A DNA stretch of 64,000 nucleotides, from contig NZCE01000008.1 in NCBI GenBank assembly GCA_002688185.1, forward strand, positions 25,733-89,732. Reading direction: 5' to 3'. The stretch comes from Spirochaetales bacterium. Lineage in GTDB: Bacteria; Spirochaetota; Spirochaetia; ARS1246. Shown piece after piece: positions 54,793 to 63,136 of the stretch. The translations under genes and the position numbers were made by a program. Below the pieces are notes generated by a model. The model saw only the letters and a program-made list of their open reading frames with translations, had not been told where the DNA came from and did no database searches. Position 1 is the stretch's first letter. Each line of letters opens with the position of its first letter.

Positions 54793-56190
54793 TTATATCC
54801 GCGAGAATAAAATCGGTACTTTTTTGCCCGTTTTTTTTACCAGCGTTATTTCTTTTCCGAGCACATCAACCGGGATATCGGTCAATGTCTTATAGGCACT
54901 TTTATCCAGTATGGAAAGGTGCAAGCCGAGTGAATCGGCCTTTATTTCCGCCGTTGGGTTTATCCCAGGTGCTTTATCAAGGTTAAGGCCGGTTGACCCT
55001 TCGACCACAAATAGTGAATCCGCAAACTGAATTTTGAACGTCTTTTTTCCGGCCGTCCTGCCGCCGATATCAACGCCAAAGCGGATGCTTTCACCCTGAG
55101 TCAGCGAACGCATAATCAATATTACCAGCAACGCAACAGCGATAACCCCGAGCGCGGCGGCTGGGATTATCCAAACGTTATTCCCCCAAAAGCCCTTAAC
55201 CCGGTAAATAATACGGGAAGACGCAGGAGAAAACGTAGTATCTCCGGCAAAGCTAAAAGTCACAATCGCGTCATGGGCTCCCGGCTCCGCCACTGAAGCA
55301 AACGATACAGGAAGCCTAACGCTCCGTTCTTCTCCGGGTTCGATCTCAATTCTGGCAGAATCCTTAAGCACACTTTGCTCAGAACCGTCCGCCTGGGAAA
55401 CGCGAACTTCATCAATGATGATGACCCTCGCATCTTCATAGCCCGTGCTGAGTATTCTCAAGCTCAAAGTTGCTGAGCCTTTGCTCCCCACGGCGCTGAT
55501 TGTTACAGCTTCAGTTTGCTCCACGATTCCCAACAAGTCGGCGGTTTGCTCCTCGAGCTCCTCTTTTGTGGGATCCTCATCTACTTCAGAGTACGTGCCG
55601 GCAAGCTCTTTTGCAATTTCTCTTGCCGCTGTGGAGGTGCCGATGCCAAGGATATGCACCTTCCATCCCTCCATGAGTATCTCTTTCGTATTCAAGAGAA
55701 ACTCATGGTTGAAGCTTCCGTCCGCAGAATAATATTTACTTTCAGGGGGAGCTTCCTGAATGCCGTCAGTAATAAGCAAAAGATACTTTCTTCTATCTTG
55801 TTCGCCCCTCTGACTCAACGCTTCCTTGAGAATATCAAAAGCGTTTCCAATGTCGGTAAAACGTCCGTCGGCATCAACCAGATCTATCTTTTCTTGTACG
55901 GATGATCTGTCACGATTGACCTCCTCGGAGACGTGGATCTCCGCCTTTCCATAGAAGGTAATAATGACCAAATAATCTCCGGGGATGAGCAATTCATCAA
56001 TTATTGATTCATCGATATACTCTTTAACTGCTTGTATCTCTTCTTCCATAGAAAGAGACTTATCAACCACCAAAAATACGTCGATATTTTCATTACGTTC
56101 ATCTGCTTCAAGAATATTTATGCTCAATAAAAGATGTGCAAGGATAAAAAAAAGAAACAAAAGAACCATATGTGTGTTATATTGGCTCAT
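54793..56190 (-). CDS. VWA-domain membrane protein
   Basis: 465 residues from ATG 56190, chosen for GAGAGG 4 bases upstream; another ATG lies at 56205. A signal peptide or anchor is at 8-27. The VWA domain (about 36-220) has a full MIDAS: D43-K-S45-L-S47, a Thr in RFTDIGNAF, and Asp in LLITDGI. A beta-sandwich follows (230-340), then one membrane helix (NVWIIPAAALGVIAVALLVILIM, about 345-367) and a cytoplasmic 90-residue domain. It is divergent from cfpA. As I recall, Treponema pallidum also has a VWA protein in its cfpA neighbourhood. Confidence 0.85.
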   Translation of the reverse strand: MSQYNTHMVLLFLFFILAHLLLSINILEADERNENIDVFLVVDKSLSMEEEIQAVKEYIDESIIDELLIPGDYLVIITFYGKAEIHVSEEVNRDRSSVQEKIDLVDADGRFTDIGNAFDILKEALSQRGEQDRRKYLLLITDGIQEAPPESKYYSADGSFNHEFLLNTKEILMEGWKVHILGIGTSTAAREIAKELAGTYSEVDEDPTKEELEEQTADLLGIVEQTEAVTISAVGSKGSATLSLRILSTGYEDARVIIIDEVRVSQADGSEQSVLKDSARIEIEPGEERSVRLPVSFASVAEPGAHDAIVTFSFAGDTTFSPASSRIIYRVKGFWGNNVWIIPAAALGVIAVALLVILIMRSLTQGESIRFGVDIGGRTAGKKTFKIQFADSLFVVEGSTGLNLDKAPGINPTAEIKADSLGLHLSILDKSAYKTLTDIPVDVLGKEITLVKKTGKKVPILFSRI

Positions 56191-56231
56191 AATGCCTCTC
56201 ATCATACCATGGAGCAGGAACGTACAAAAGT

Positions 56232-56255
56232 AAAAAAAACCTAAAAAGAAAAAAA
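56232..56255 (+). promoter_or_regulatory. A-tracts upstream of the cfpA promoter (UP-element-like)
   Basis: Runs of A8 (56232-56239), A5 (56243-56247) and A7 (56249-56255) end 5 bases before the -35 box. Such sequence commonly bends DNA and binds the RNA polymerase alpha subunit, which fits strong expression. Confidence 0.45.
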
Positions 56256-56260
56256 CGTGC

Positions 56261-56288
56261 TTTACATTTTTTAGATGTTGTTGATAAT
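56261..56288 (+). promoter_or_regulatory. Promoter of cfpA
   Basis: TTTACA (56261-56266) and GATAAT (56283-56288) at 16-base spacing, each one base from consensus. Transcription should start near 56295, followed by AGGAG (56311-56315) and ATG 56322. Confidence 0.65.
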
Positions 56289-56321
56289 CTATTGTTAAGA
56301 TAACAAATAAAGGAGACCGAG

Positions 56322-58352
56322 ATGGCTAGCATTGATCTACCGAAAAGTCCGATGGTATTTCATCCGGAAAAACTTAGTGCAGTAGGCTCAAGAAACTCCT
56401 TGGCCCAGGACAGTCGCGACCAACAGACAGAAGTAGACAGACTTCTCGAGGAAGAAGTCGACAAAATAATGAACCATGTAAACTCCAGGTTGCCCAAAGA
56501 GGTCCTTTCTCAATTGGACGTTATGGGGGGGCTGAAGGAGAAACTGTATAACTACTTCAATCAGAATTACCAGAACATGTTTAATCGCTACATGGTAACC
56601 TCTGAAGATGAAATGCTAAAAAAAGTCCGCAACTTTATCGATCGCGAGGAGATGAAGGTTCTCACCAGATATACACCAAAAGAAATTTCCTCTTTGCTGG
56701 AAGAGGTAGCCGGCCCGGATAAGTTCAATACCGGTGAAATCGAAAAATCAATCGTTAACATGTATGGGCATCTGCACGGGCATATCCAGCGGGGTGTCAA
56801 TGAACTTGAAAACCTTACAAACTCTCTGCTAAGGCAAAAAACCGACGTGGGCGCTTTTATACGAGGTGAGAATGCCTATTCAGTTGTTAAATGTGCTTTC
56901 AAAGACAACCTATATAAACCCAAAACCGTTAGCAACATAAAGCTGTCGGTTAATATTCTTGATTCTGAGCTTATCAGCCCTATTTACCACTACCAGGTAA
57001 CCGTTGAGTACCTCATCAAAGAGCTCATTTCAGACAAGATCACCGATGTGCTGGATAAGGAAATTGATATTATCAAGGACCAACTCGTCGATCAGGGCAA
57101 AGAGGAGATGGACGACAGTGAAATCATCTTCCAGAAGATGGGGAAGGTTGAGGACCATACGAGTGATGATGTCGATAATGCAAAATCAACTCGGTACAAA
57201 TACCTGGCAAAGCAGCTCATGGAGAGGCTCGAAGGTTTGCGTGCTGAAATAGATAATGAGTCATATGATCAACTAAATATCCGTGAGGGGCTCAAGAAGA
57301 TTATCGATATTGAGAATATTAGGAACCGTGGGTACAACACGGCGATAAACTCCATTACTGCAATCCTTGACACCTCAAAAATGGGATACCAGTTTATAGA
57401 AAACCTGAAGAATGGTCGTGAGCTGATTATCCGCGAGTATGAGGACACTGATGAATCACATCTCCCTGATGAACGGTATCAGATTAAACTAAAATACTAT
57501 GACGAGATACAACTTACAGAAGAGAGAAAGGCTTACGACGTACAAATAAAATCTTTTGAGGTTGAAGTCGAGCACCTGTGGGACGTTCTGGAGATGGTGT
57601 ATCAGGATGCCAAGTTCATGAAGAGAATTACTGACTATGAGGATTTGGCAAAAGTATACCGGAACAAAATCCGTAGAAGAGTAAAGGCCAAAACCGGCGA
57701 TCCGCAGTATGAAGATATAGAAAAAAGCTGGGATGAATTCTCCTATGTTAAACCGGCGGATACTCAAGTTGAAGAAATGAACCGCACCTACCTGTATGAG
57801 AAGGATAAAGCCAAGACAAAAGTGGTGCTCATGAGAAAACGGCTGCAGGAAATGTACGGTTTTCGCTACCCGATTCAAAGGCGGGTTATGGAAGACAGGC
57901 TCCAGTTCTTGCAGAGCGAGTTCAACGCCTTTGACTACATGATAAACCCGTACCATATCCAACCGGGGCTGCTACTAGATGTGGATATCACGTCAATCAA
58001 ACGTAAAAAGGCCACACTCGACGGCATGGCAAATGTTTTAAACGAGTTCCTACACGGAGTATCACAAGGCTTCCAAGATGCGGCATTTGCGTCATTCTCG
58101 AGACGTCGATCAACGGTAAGAGAGGACATCGCCATGAGCTTTACATCCGATGTCGCTGAGGAGGATGCGGCTGCTCCGGGCGGTCAGGCGTACATTGATA
58201 TGCTAAATGACAAGCCCGCGGAGGCGCCGGAAGCGCAAACTGTCGTTTCGGATGAACCACCGGCCCCCGCAAAGCAGACCGGTGGGAAAAGATCCCCGGC
58301 CAAAAAACGGGGCAGAACCAAGAAAGACGATTCAGGTTTAAAAACTTTATAG
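56322..58352 (+). CDS. cfpA: Cytoplasmic filament protein A
   Basis: 676 residues, matching the size and sequence character of spirochaetal CfpA, which builds the ribbon of cytoplasmic filaments under the inner membrane along the cell and is linked to cell division in Treponema. It starts [20 protein letters not shown]; most of 30-600 is charged helix with coiled-coil character ([20 protein letters not shown]). Two internal segments are less charged, and the last 60 residues are Pro/Ala/Lys-rich and disordered. There is no signal or membrane segment. It has its own promoter and a strong terminator, so it is probably monocistronic and abundant. Confidence 0.93.
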   Translation: MASIDLPKSPMVFHPEKLSAVGSRNSLAQDSRDQQTEVDRLLEEEVDKIMNHVNSRLPKEVLSQLDVMGGLKEKLYNYFNQNYQNMFNRYMVTSEDEMLKKVRNFIDREEMKVLTRYTPKEISSLLEEVAGPDKFNTGEIEKSIVNMYGHLHGHIQRGVNELENLTNSLLRQKTDVGAFIRGENAYSVVKCAFKDNLYKPKTVSNIKLSVNILDSELISPIYHYQVTVEYLIKELISDKITDVLDKEIDIIKDQLVDQGKEEMDDSEIIFQKMGKVEDHTSDDVDNAKSTRYKYLAKQLMERLEGLRAEIDNESYDQLNIREGLKKIIDIENIRNRGYNTAINSITAILDTSKMGYQFIENLKNGRELIIREYEDTDESHLPDERYQIKLKYYDEIQLTEERKAYDVQIKSFEVEVEHLWDVLEMVYQDAKFMKRITDYEDLAKVYRNKIRRRVKAKTGDPQYEDIEKSWDEFSYVKPADTQVEEMNRTYLYEKDKAKTKVVLMRKRLQEMYGFRYPIQRRVMEDRLQFLQSEFNAFDYMINPYHIQPGLLLDVDITSIKRKKATLDGMANVLNEFLHGVSQGFQDAAFASFSRRRSTVREDIAMSFTSDVAEEDAAAPGGQAYIDMLNDKPAEAPEAQTVVSDEPPAPAKQTGGKRSPAKKRGRTKKDDSGLKTL

Positions 58353-58361
58353 AGTTTGGCG

Positions 58362-58389
58362 TACCCCCCGCAACGGGGGGTATATTGTT
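58362..58389 (+). terminator. Rho-independent terminator of cfpA
   Basis: TACCCCCC (58362-58369), loop GCAAC, GGGGGGTA (58375-58382), then TTGTTTATT. Perfect 8-bp GC-rich stem starting 9 bases after the cfpA stop. Confidence 0.85.
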
Positions 58390-58467
58390 TATTGACCCCA
58401 ACAGCAACCTTGAGTTATTGTAATGAGCACATCATGTGTTACTCGGCCCTATATACCGGACATGCGG

Positions 58468-58494
58468 AACCGCCGCCAGGCGGTTGCGTATAAT
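58468..58494 (+). promoter_or_regulatory. Inverted repeat next to a perfect -10 box
   Basis: AACCGCC (58468-58474), loop GCCA, GGCGGTT (58479-58485), followed 3 bases later by TATAAT (58489-58494). There is no recognisable -35; the repeat fills the spacer region, so an activator or repressor may bind here. This likely drives the 363-residue unknown gene and the PPDK-like gene. The 11-mer TATAATCGCGG here also occurs at 5958. Confidence 0.45.
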
Positions 58495-58552
58495 CGCGGT
58501 TTGAGAGGGGCGTCTACATTTAAGATCCATTCCCACCAGAAGAGGAAATGCC

Positions 58553-59644
58553 ATGCCTGAGACGAATTATGAGTTTGAGCAATTTTTTGATAGAGATGGA
58601 TTTAACCGCTCGTTGGGTCATTTTAAGGCCGTTTCGGGCCTCTTGGAGGACTTTGAGGATTATTACAACCTTGCTGATATCCTCAACTCACTCAGCGGCG
58701 ACGGCGAAATCAAGCAAAACCAACTGAGTCCGATTCTGTATGCGCTGCTCGTCGATAAATATGGATATCGATCAAAGTCCCATAACATGAGCATAACCAT
58801 TGACGATTTTAGCCCGCTTCTAGCGGAAGCCAAGAGCTGGAAAGGGGTGGATGTTGTCATGGCATATTATCATCCTGAATTGGGATTTACTGTTTTGAAT
58901 CCCAAAAATGAAGAGTATTGGCAATCGGCTCAAAGCCTCAAGAGAAACGAGTTGGTTACCGTGTATGCCGGCGGGTTTAGCGATGGTATTGAATCAAAGG
59001 TGGCAAATGCGGCGATTCAGGTTGTGATATCGTTTCTAGAAGGCGGCAAGAAGAAATCACCGGATTCAATTCTTAAAGGCAAGTATGCATTTAAGGCATT
59101 TGAGCAGGAGCTTGAAGATGAAGAGCCTGAGGCCCAAGGCCCCGCTCAACCGCGCGAAGCGCCGGGAAAACCTAGATCCCGCCGTGGGCCGGTAAGTGCA
59201 TCTTCAGGAGACACTGTGCCGGACCGAGCCGTGCAGACAGAATCTCCTGCGTCCACCGTTCAGGCCCCAGCCCCAGCCCCGGCGCCTGCTCAGGATGTTC
59301 AATCTTCCGGCAACAAAACGATGACGCCAATGTATTCGGCGCCCGTCACAAATGAACTTTTTCATAATGGAAACGTAGAAGCATGGAAAAAAATCATCCA
59401 AAGCTATGAGACCAAGAACCCCGGCTGTGAGGTTTTGGTTTTTTATGAAGGGGAGCGGATTCATGATATCAACACGCTTTTCAAATGGGGCAAGGTAAAA
59501 CATGGCAGCACGATTCTATTTGCTATTGTGGGCACGGAAATCAAGGACGTGGCAAAGCTGCAGCGGTACCTTAAGCAGGGCGCAAGTCCACAGTTTGAGG
59601 CTTTTCTCAAGTTTCCGGTTAATACTGTCCTGAAATTATTCTAA
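58553..59644 (+). CDS. Unknown protein between cfpA and the PPDK-like gene
   Basis: 363 residues; GAGG before ATG at about 7 bases. Residues 1-175 form a soluble alpha/beta domain (FEQFFDRDGFNRSLGHFKAV; GVDVVMAYYHPELGFTVLNP). Residues 195-250 are a low-complexity linker of Pro, Ala, Arg and Glu. The last 105 residues (TNELFHNGNVEAWKKIIQSY to the end) are a second alpha/beta domain of about 100 residues. No motif is recognised. The same position between cfpA and a PPDK gene is, as I recall, occupied by an unknown gene in Treponema pallidum, so it may be a conserved spirochaetal protein. Confidence 0.72.
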   Translation: MPETNYEFEQFFDRDGFNRSLGHFKAVSGLLEDFEDYYNLADILNSLSGDGEIKQNQLSPILYALLVDKYGYRSKSHNMSITIDDFSPLLAEAKSWKGVDVVMAYYHPELGFTVLNPKNEEYWQSAQSLKRNELVTVYAGGFSDGIESKVANAAIQVVISFLEGGKKKSPDSILKGKYAFKAFEQELEDEEPEAQGPAQPREAPGKPRSRRGPVSASSGDTVPDRAVQTESPASTVQAPAPAPAPAQDVQSSGNKTMTPMYSAPVTNELFHNGNVEAWKKIIQSYETKNPGCEVLVFYEGERIHDINTLFKWGKVKHGSTILFAIVGTEIKDVAKLQRYLKQGASPQFEAFLKFPVNTVLKLF

Positions 59645-59676
59645 GGCCATTCCCACGGTAAAAAAAGGGGAGAAGA

Positions 59677-62361
59677 ATGAAAGACAACATCCATCTTTTC
59701 AGTAGGAAAATTCATACAAAGGACCCGGAGATCATTGAAAAAATCGGCATACGCGGCAGTGAGTATATGGAGTTTGCCGCTCTTGATTTGCCGATTCTTC
59801 CAGGTTTTATCATAGACTCGGAGGTTGCCGCCTACCTCGAGGATGAAGACCTCAAGCCATATCTCGAGCAGAGTTTTACCAAAATTGAAGATGAGGCAAA
59901 GAAACAGTTCGGCGATGCTCAAAACCCCATGCTGGTTAAAATCGTAATAAGCTCGAGTCTAGCTATCATGCATTACCCGTTTCTCCACAATTACGGCCTA
60001 ACCGATGAAACGATACCGGGCTTTATCAGTTTTGTCGGTGCAGAATTCGGCTACCATGAAATACTTTTTTTGATTAAGGGTAACCTTACGGTAGAAGCAA
60101 AGCTTGCCGAGCTTGAAAACCGTGCGAAAGATCTGCTCAAAATCAATGAAATGCTCGACACTTTGACTTCAGAGCTCGACAAGGAAATGTCGGCCAAGGA
60201 ATATGCCAGGGCAATTGAAAAGTATAAGTCGTTTCTTGATCCCTCCTTTTTTGCGGACTCGTATTCTCAACTTGAGATCGCGCTGAAACAAATTAGCAGA
60301 ATGTTGAAGCTTGATGAAATGAATGCCGACGACGCGGCGCTCATTGTACAGCCCATGGCATACGGAAATTACGGCAAAGATTCGGGGTTTGGCGGATTTT
60401 ACACACGCAACATAGTGACAGGCGAGGAGCTACTAGACGGTTTTTTCTACCAAAATACTTTTAATGAGATAGGCTCGGCCGGCAAAGATATCAACAAATT
60501 GGACCCAAAATATCTGAAAGAATTGCAGAAGACTGCGCGCGTTGTGGAAGATCATTTCCGAGAAATACGCTCGATCCGATTTACCGTAGAGAATAAACGG
60601 GTGTGGCTGCTCGACCAGCGGCCCGTTATGACGAAGTCCACCCAATCAGACATTATCACACTCCTCGATCTAAATAAGAGAAAGGTGATTAATGAGAAAC
60701 ATCTCATTAATGCAATCAAGCCGGGTCAGCTGAATGAAATCCTACACCCTATCATTGACCCTGTCACCGTAAAGAGCATGAAAAAACTTGCCGGTGGAAT
60801 TGCAGGTGCGCCCGGCGCCGCCATTGGCAGGGCGTATTTCACGACTGATGGATTACTCGAGGCTTTCAAAAACGCACAGCAACTGGGTCAAGACACCCGG
60901 TGTATACTATGTATGCCGGCAACTTTCGCCGAGGACGTCAAGGCCATCGAAGTTGCCAGTGGCGTACTGTCCGGCGAGGGGGGCTATTCTGCACACGCAT
61001 CAGTTGTGGCGCGCCAGTACGGGAAAGTATCTTTGGTACTCCCAGAGCTGAAAATTCGAGGCAATCGCGCAACCATTGGAGATGCAAGCATTAAAGAGGG
61101 AGACTTTATCTCGATGAGTGTGCCCCAGTATGGAGATCCCACTGTTTACTTTGGCGTCGCCGGCTTGATAGAGCCGGATCCAAAAGAATCAGGGCTTCTC
61201 GACTTTATTGCGATCGTCAAAAGGCACGTAAAAGCCTTTCATGTGAGGGCTAATGCTGATAAACCCGGAGATGCGGCGCTGGCTTTAAAATTCGGCGCGG
61301 ACGGGATCGGTCTTTGTCGCACGGAGCATATGTTTTTTGATGAGAAGCGCATAAATGTCTTTAGAGAGATGATAATTTCGGACACTAAGGAAAAGCGGGT
61401 TGCGGCGCTCAAAAAACTGAAAGGAATGCAAAAGAAGGATTTTTACGAGATTTTTAAGGTTTTGCAGGAAAAGCCAGCTACAATACGCTTGCTTGATGCC
61501 CCGCTGCACGAGTTTCTGCCTCACACTCGCGATGAGCTACGGGCCTTTGTCGGCTATCTAAACAAAGGCTCAAAGGCAAAAAGTGCTCAACACACCGAGA
61601 AAGAAATACAGGCAATCTGTGACAATCTCAAAGAGTTTAATCCCATGCTCGGGCACAGAGGCTGCCGTATCGCCGTCTCGTTCCCCGAGATCTATGAGAT
61701 GCAGATAAAAGCGATTTTCGAGGCTGTGTATCAATTGCAGGTAGAGGGTATCAATACCGAACCTGAGATCATGATACCGCTAATTATGAATGAAGATGAG
61801 CTGAAGCTCATAGTGTATGGGAAAAAAATCGAGGGTGATACTTATGTTGGTCTCACCGAAATTGAACAAAATATTCGGGCAGAGCTGGTTGCTGCAGGCA
61901 AAAGTGCAAAAAAAACAACAGGTTCAAGCAAAATACGGCCTATAACATATAAAGTCGGCACGATGATAGAGCTTCCTGCCGCCGCGTTGAGCGCCAGCGA
62001 CATTGCACGCTACGCTGGATTCTTTTCTTTTGGGACAAATGATCTCACCCAGACCACTTTAGGACTATCACGCGACGATTATACTTCATTTATGCCTGAT
62101 TACACTCTGTTCGACATTATCGCCGGCAACCCATTTATGAACTTAAACGTAAGCGTCAAGGAGCTCATAGCTACTGCGGTCAGGCGAGGACGACTGACGA
62201 GGCCCGAGCTGAAGACCGGACTGTGTGGCGAGCACGGTGCAATACCCGAAAATATTAAATATTGTATGGATGTGGGGCTGAATTATGTTTCTTGTTCGTC
62301 ATATAGCGTACCGATTGCGCTGTTGGCAATTGCCCAATTCAATCTAGAACAGAGCAACTAA
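59677..62361 (+). CDS. ppdK: Pyruvate phosphate dikinase-like protein with atypical N-terminus
   Basis: 894 residues, the normal PPDK length. The phosphohistidine domain is intact (GGYSAHASVVAR, catalytic H440) and so is the PEP/pyruvate barrel (FGADGIGLCRTEHMFF, RLLDAPLHEFLP, MLGHRGCRI, FFSFGTNDLTQTTLGLSRDD, and C850 in GLCGEHG). In the N-terminal ATP-grasp part the usual VRSGAxxSMPGMMDT block is replaced by LVKIVISSSLAIMHYPFLHN, losing the nucleotide-contacting Arg, while FTRNxxTGE-like YTRNIVTGEELLDG and LLDQRP remain. True PPDK converts ATP, Pi and pyruvate to AMP, PPi and PEP, or the reverse. Nucleotide use may differ here. Confidence 0.85.
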   Translation: MKDNIHLFSRKIHTKDPEIIEKIGIRGSEYMEFAALDLPILPGFIIDSEVAAYLEDEDLKPYLEQSFTKIEDEAKKQFGDAQNPMLVKIVISSSLAIMHYPFLHNYGLTDETIPGFISFVGAEFGYHEILFLIKGNLTVEAKLAELENRAKDLLKINEMLDTLTSELDKEMSAKEYARAIEKYKSFLDPSFFADSYSQLEIALKQISRMLKLDEMNADDAALIVQPMAYGNYGKDSGFGGFYTRNIVTGEELLDGFFYQNTFNEIGSAGKDINKLDPKYLKELQKTARVVEDHFREIRSIRFTVENKRVWLLDQRPVMTKSTQSDIITLLDLNKRKVINEKHLINAIKPGQLNEILHPIIDPVTVKSMKKLAGGIAGAPGAAIGRAYFTTDGLLEAFKNAQQLGQDTRCILCMPATFAEDVKAIEVASGVLSGEGGYSAHASVVARQYGKVSLVLPELKIRGNRATIGDASIKEGDFISMSVPQYGDPTVYFGVAGLIEPDPKESGLLDFIAIVKRHVKAFHVRANADKPGDAALALKFGADGIGLCRTEHMFFDEKRINVFREMIISDTKEKRVAALKKLKGMQKKDFYEIFKVLQEKPATIRLLDAPLHEFLPHTRDELRAFVGYLNKGSKAKSAQHTEKEIQAICDNLKEFNPMLGHRGCRIAVSFPEIYEMQIKAIFEAVYQLQVEGINTEPEIMIPLIMNEDELKLIVYGKKIEGDTYVGLTEIEQNIRAELVAAGKSAKKTTGSSKIRPITYKVGTMIELPAAALSASDIARYAGFFSFGTNDLTQTTLGLSRDDYTSFMPDYTLFDIIAGNPFMNLNVSVKELIATAVRRGRLTRPELKTGLCGEHGAIPENIKYCMDVGLNYVSCSSYSVPIALLAIAQFNLEQSN

Positions 62362-62395
62362 CACACAGAGCAACTATCACTGTGCCACGGCGTCC

Positions 62396-62405
62396 GTCCG
62401 CGGAC
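62396..62405. other. 10-bp palindrome between convergent genes
   Basis: GTCCGCGGAC between the PPDK-like stop and the convergent unknown gene, followed by a short T run. It is too short for a confident terminator call. Confidence 0.2.
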
Positions 62406-62459
62406 ATGGTTTTTCCCGGAAGTATGCGCCGCCGATATCGCAGAACTGGTGGGAATGCC

Positions 62460-63005
62460 CTACCATAATGAGAACTTTTTCACCCCTTCTGTCACATATT
62501 TTGCGGCCTTTTTTGCGTCAGGGGTTGGTACCGCTGCTTCCCGATGCAAGGTTTCATGAAAGAAAAACTCGAGGGTTTCTAGCACGCCGGGAAGATTATA
62601 AAAGACGAGGGAGAAGTTCATACCCGAAGGCTTGAGGATTGTGAACGAAGAATAGCTGATAATTGGATCAAGACTTACCATGACCTTGATTTGATTTTTT
62701 GCGGTGTAAATATTGAGCTCAGAAAAACGATGCGGGATCTGTTCATTAGCTTCCCTGCTCACCGGTTCAATATATTTTTTGGGGTACCCGGGCGGCTCCA
62801 CGAGTACAAAGAGTTTATTGCCATCTGTCTGGAAGGTTAAGCCCTCTTCGGCAAGGTAGATGCTCTTCACCGTGCTATACGCGACAATCTCATATCGTGA
62901 ATATGTAGAATTGTTGCTAAAAAAAGATGAGACAATATATCCGCCGTCTTTTGGGAGCTTTTCTTGGGCGTATGCTTGAAACAGGTCAAATGCCTTAGCT
63001 ACCAT
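62460..63005 (-). CDS. Hypothetical soluble protein
   Basis: 181 residues, with GGAGG 5 bases before the ATG and a good promoter. No signal peptide. Mostly beta-strand (YEIVAYSTVKSIYLAEEGLT; NKLFVLVEPPGYPKKYIEPV), then helical from 140 on (LETLEFFFHETLHREA). Sequence and layout do not match any family I know. Separate from the upstream TPR gene, which ends 131 bases away. Confidence 0.68.
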   Translation of the reverse strand: MVAKAFDLFQAYAQEKLPKDGGYIVSSFFSNNSTYSRYEIVAYSTVKSIYLAEEGLTFQTDGNKLFVLVEPPGYPKKYIEPVSREANEQIPHRFSELNIYTAKNQIKVMVSLDPIISYSSFTILKPSGMNFSLVFYNLPGVLETLEFFFHETLHREAAVPTPDAKKAAKYVTEGVKKFSLW

Positions 63006-63041
63006 GAGGGCCTCCAGAGATCCATTGTAAATGCATCGTAA

Positions 63042-63070
63042 AGTATAGGGCAGGCTCTAAAAAGGATCAA
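63042..63070 (-). promoter_or_regulatory. Promoter of the 62460-63005 gene
   Basis: On the minus strand TTGATC (63070-63065) and TATACT (63047-63042) are 17 bases apart. Transcription would start near 63035, about 30 bases before the ATG. Confidence 0.6.
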
Positions 63071-63136
63071 TAGGAACGACAAAAAACCAACATATAGATG
63101 ACAAACTCAAAGATATAAGTCCATCAGTATTAACAA

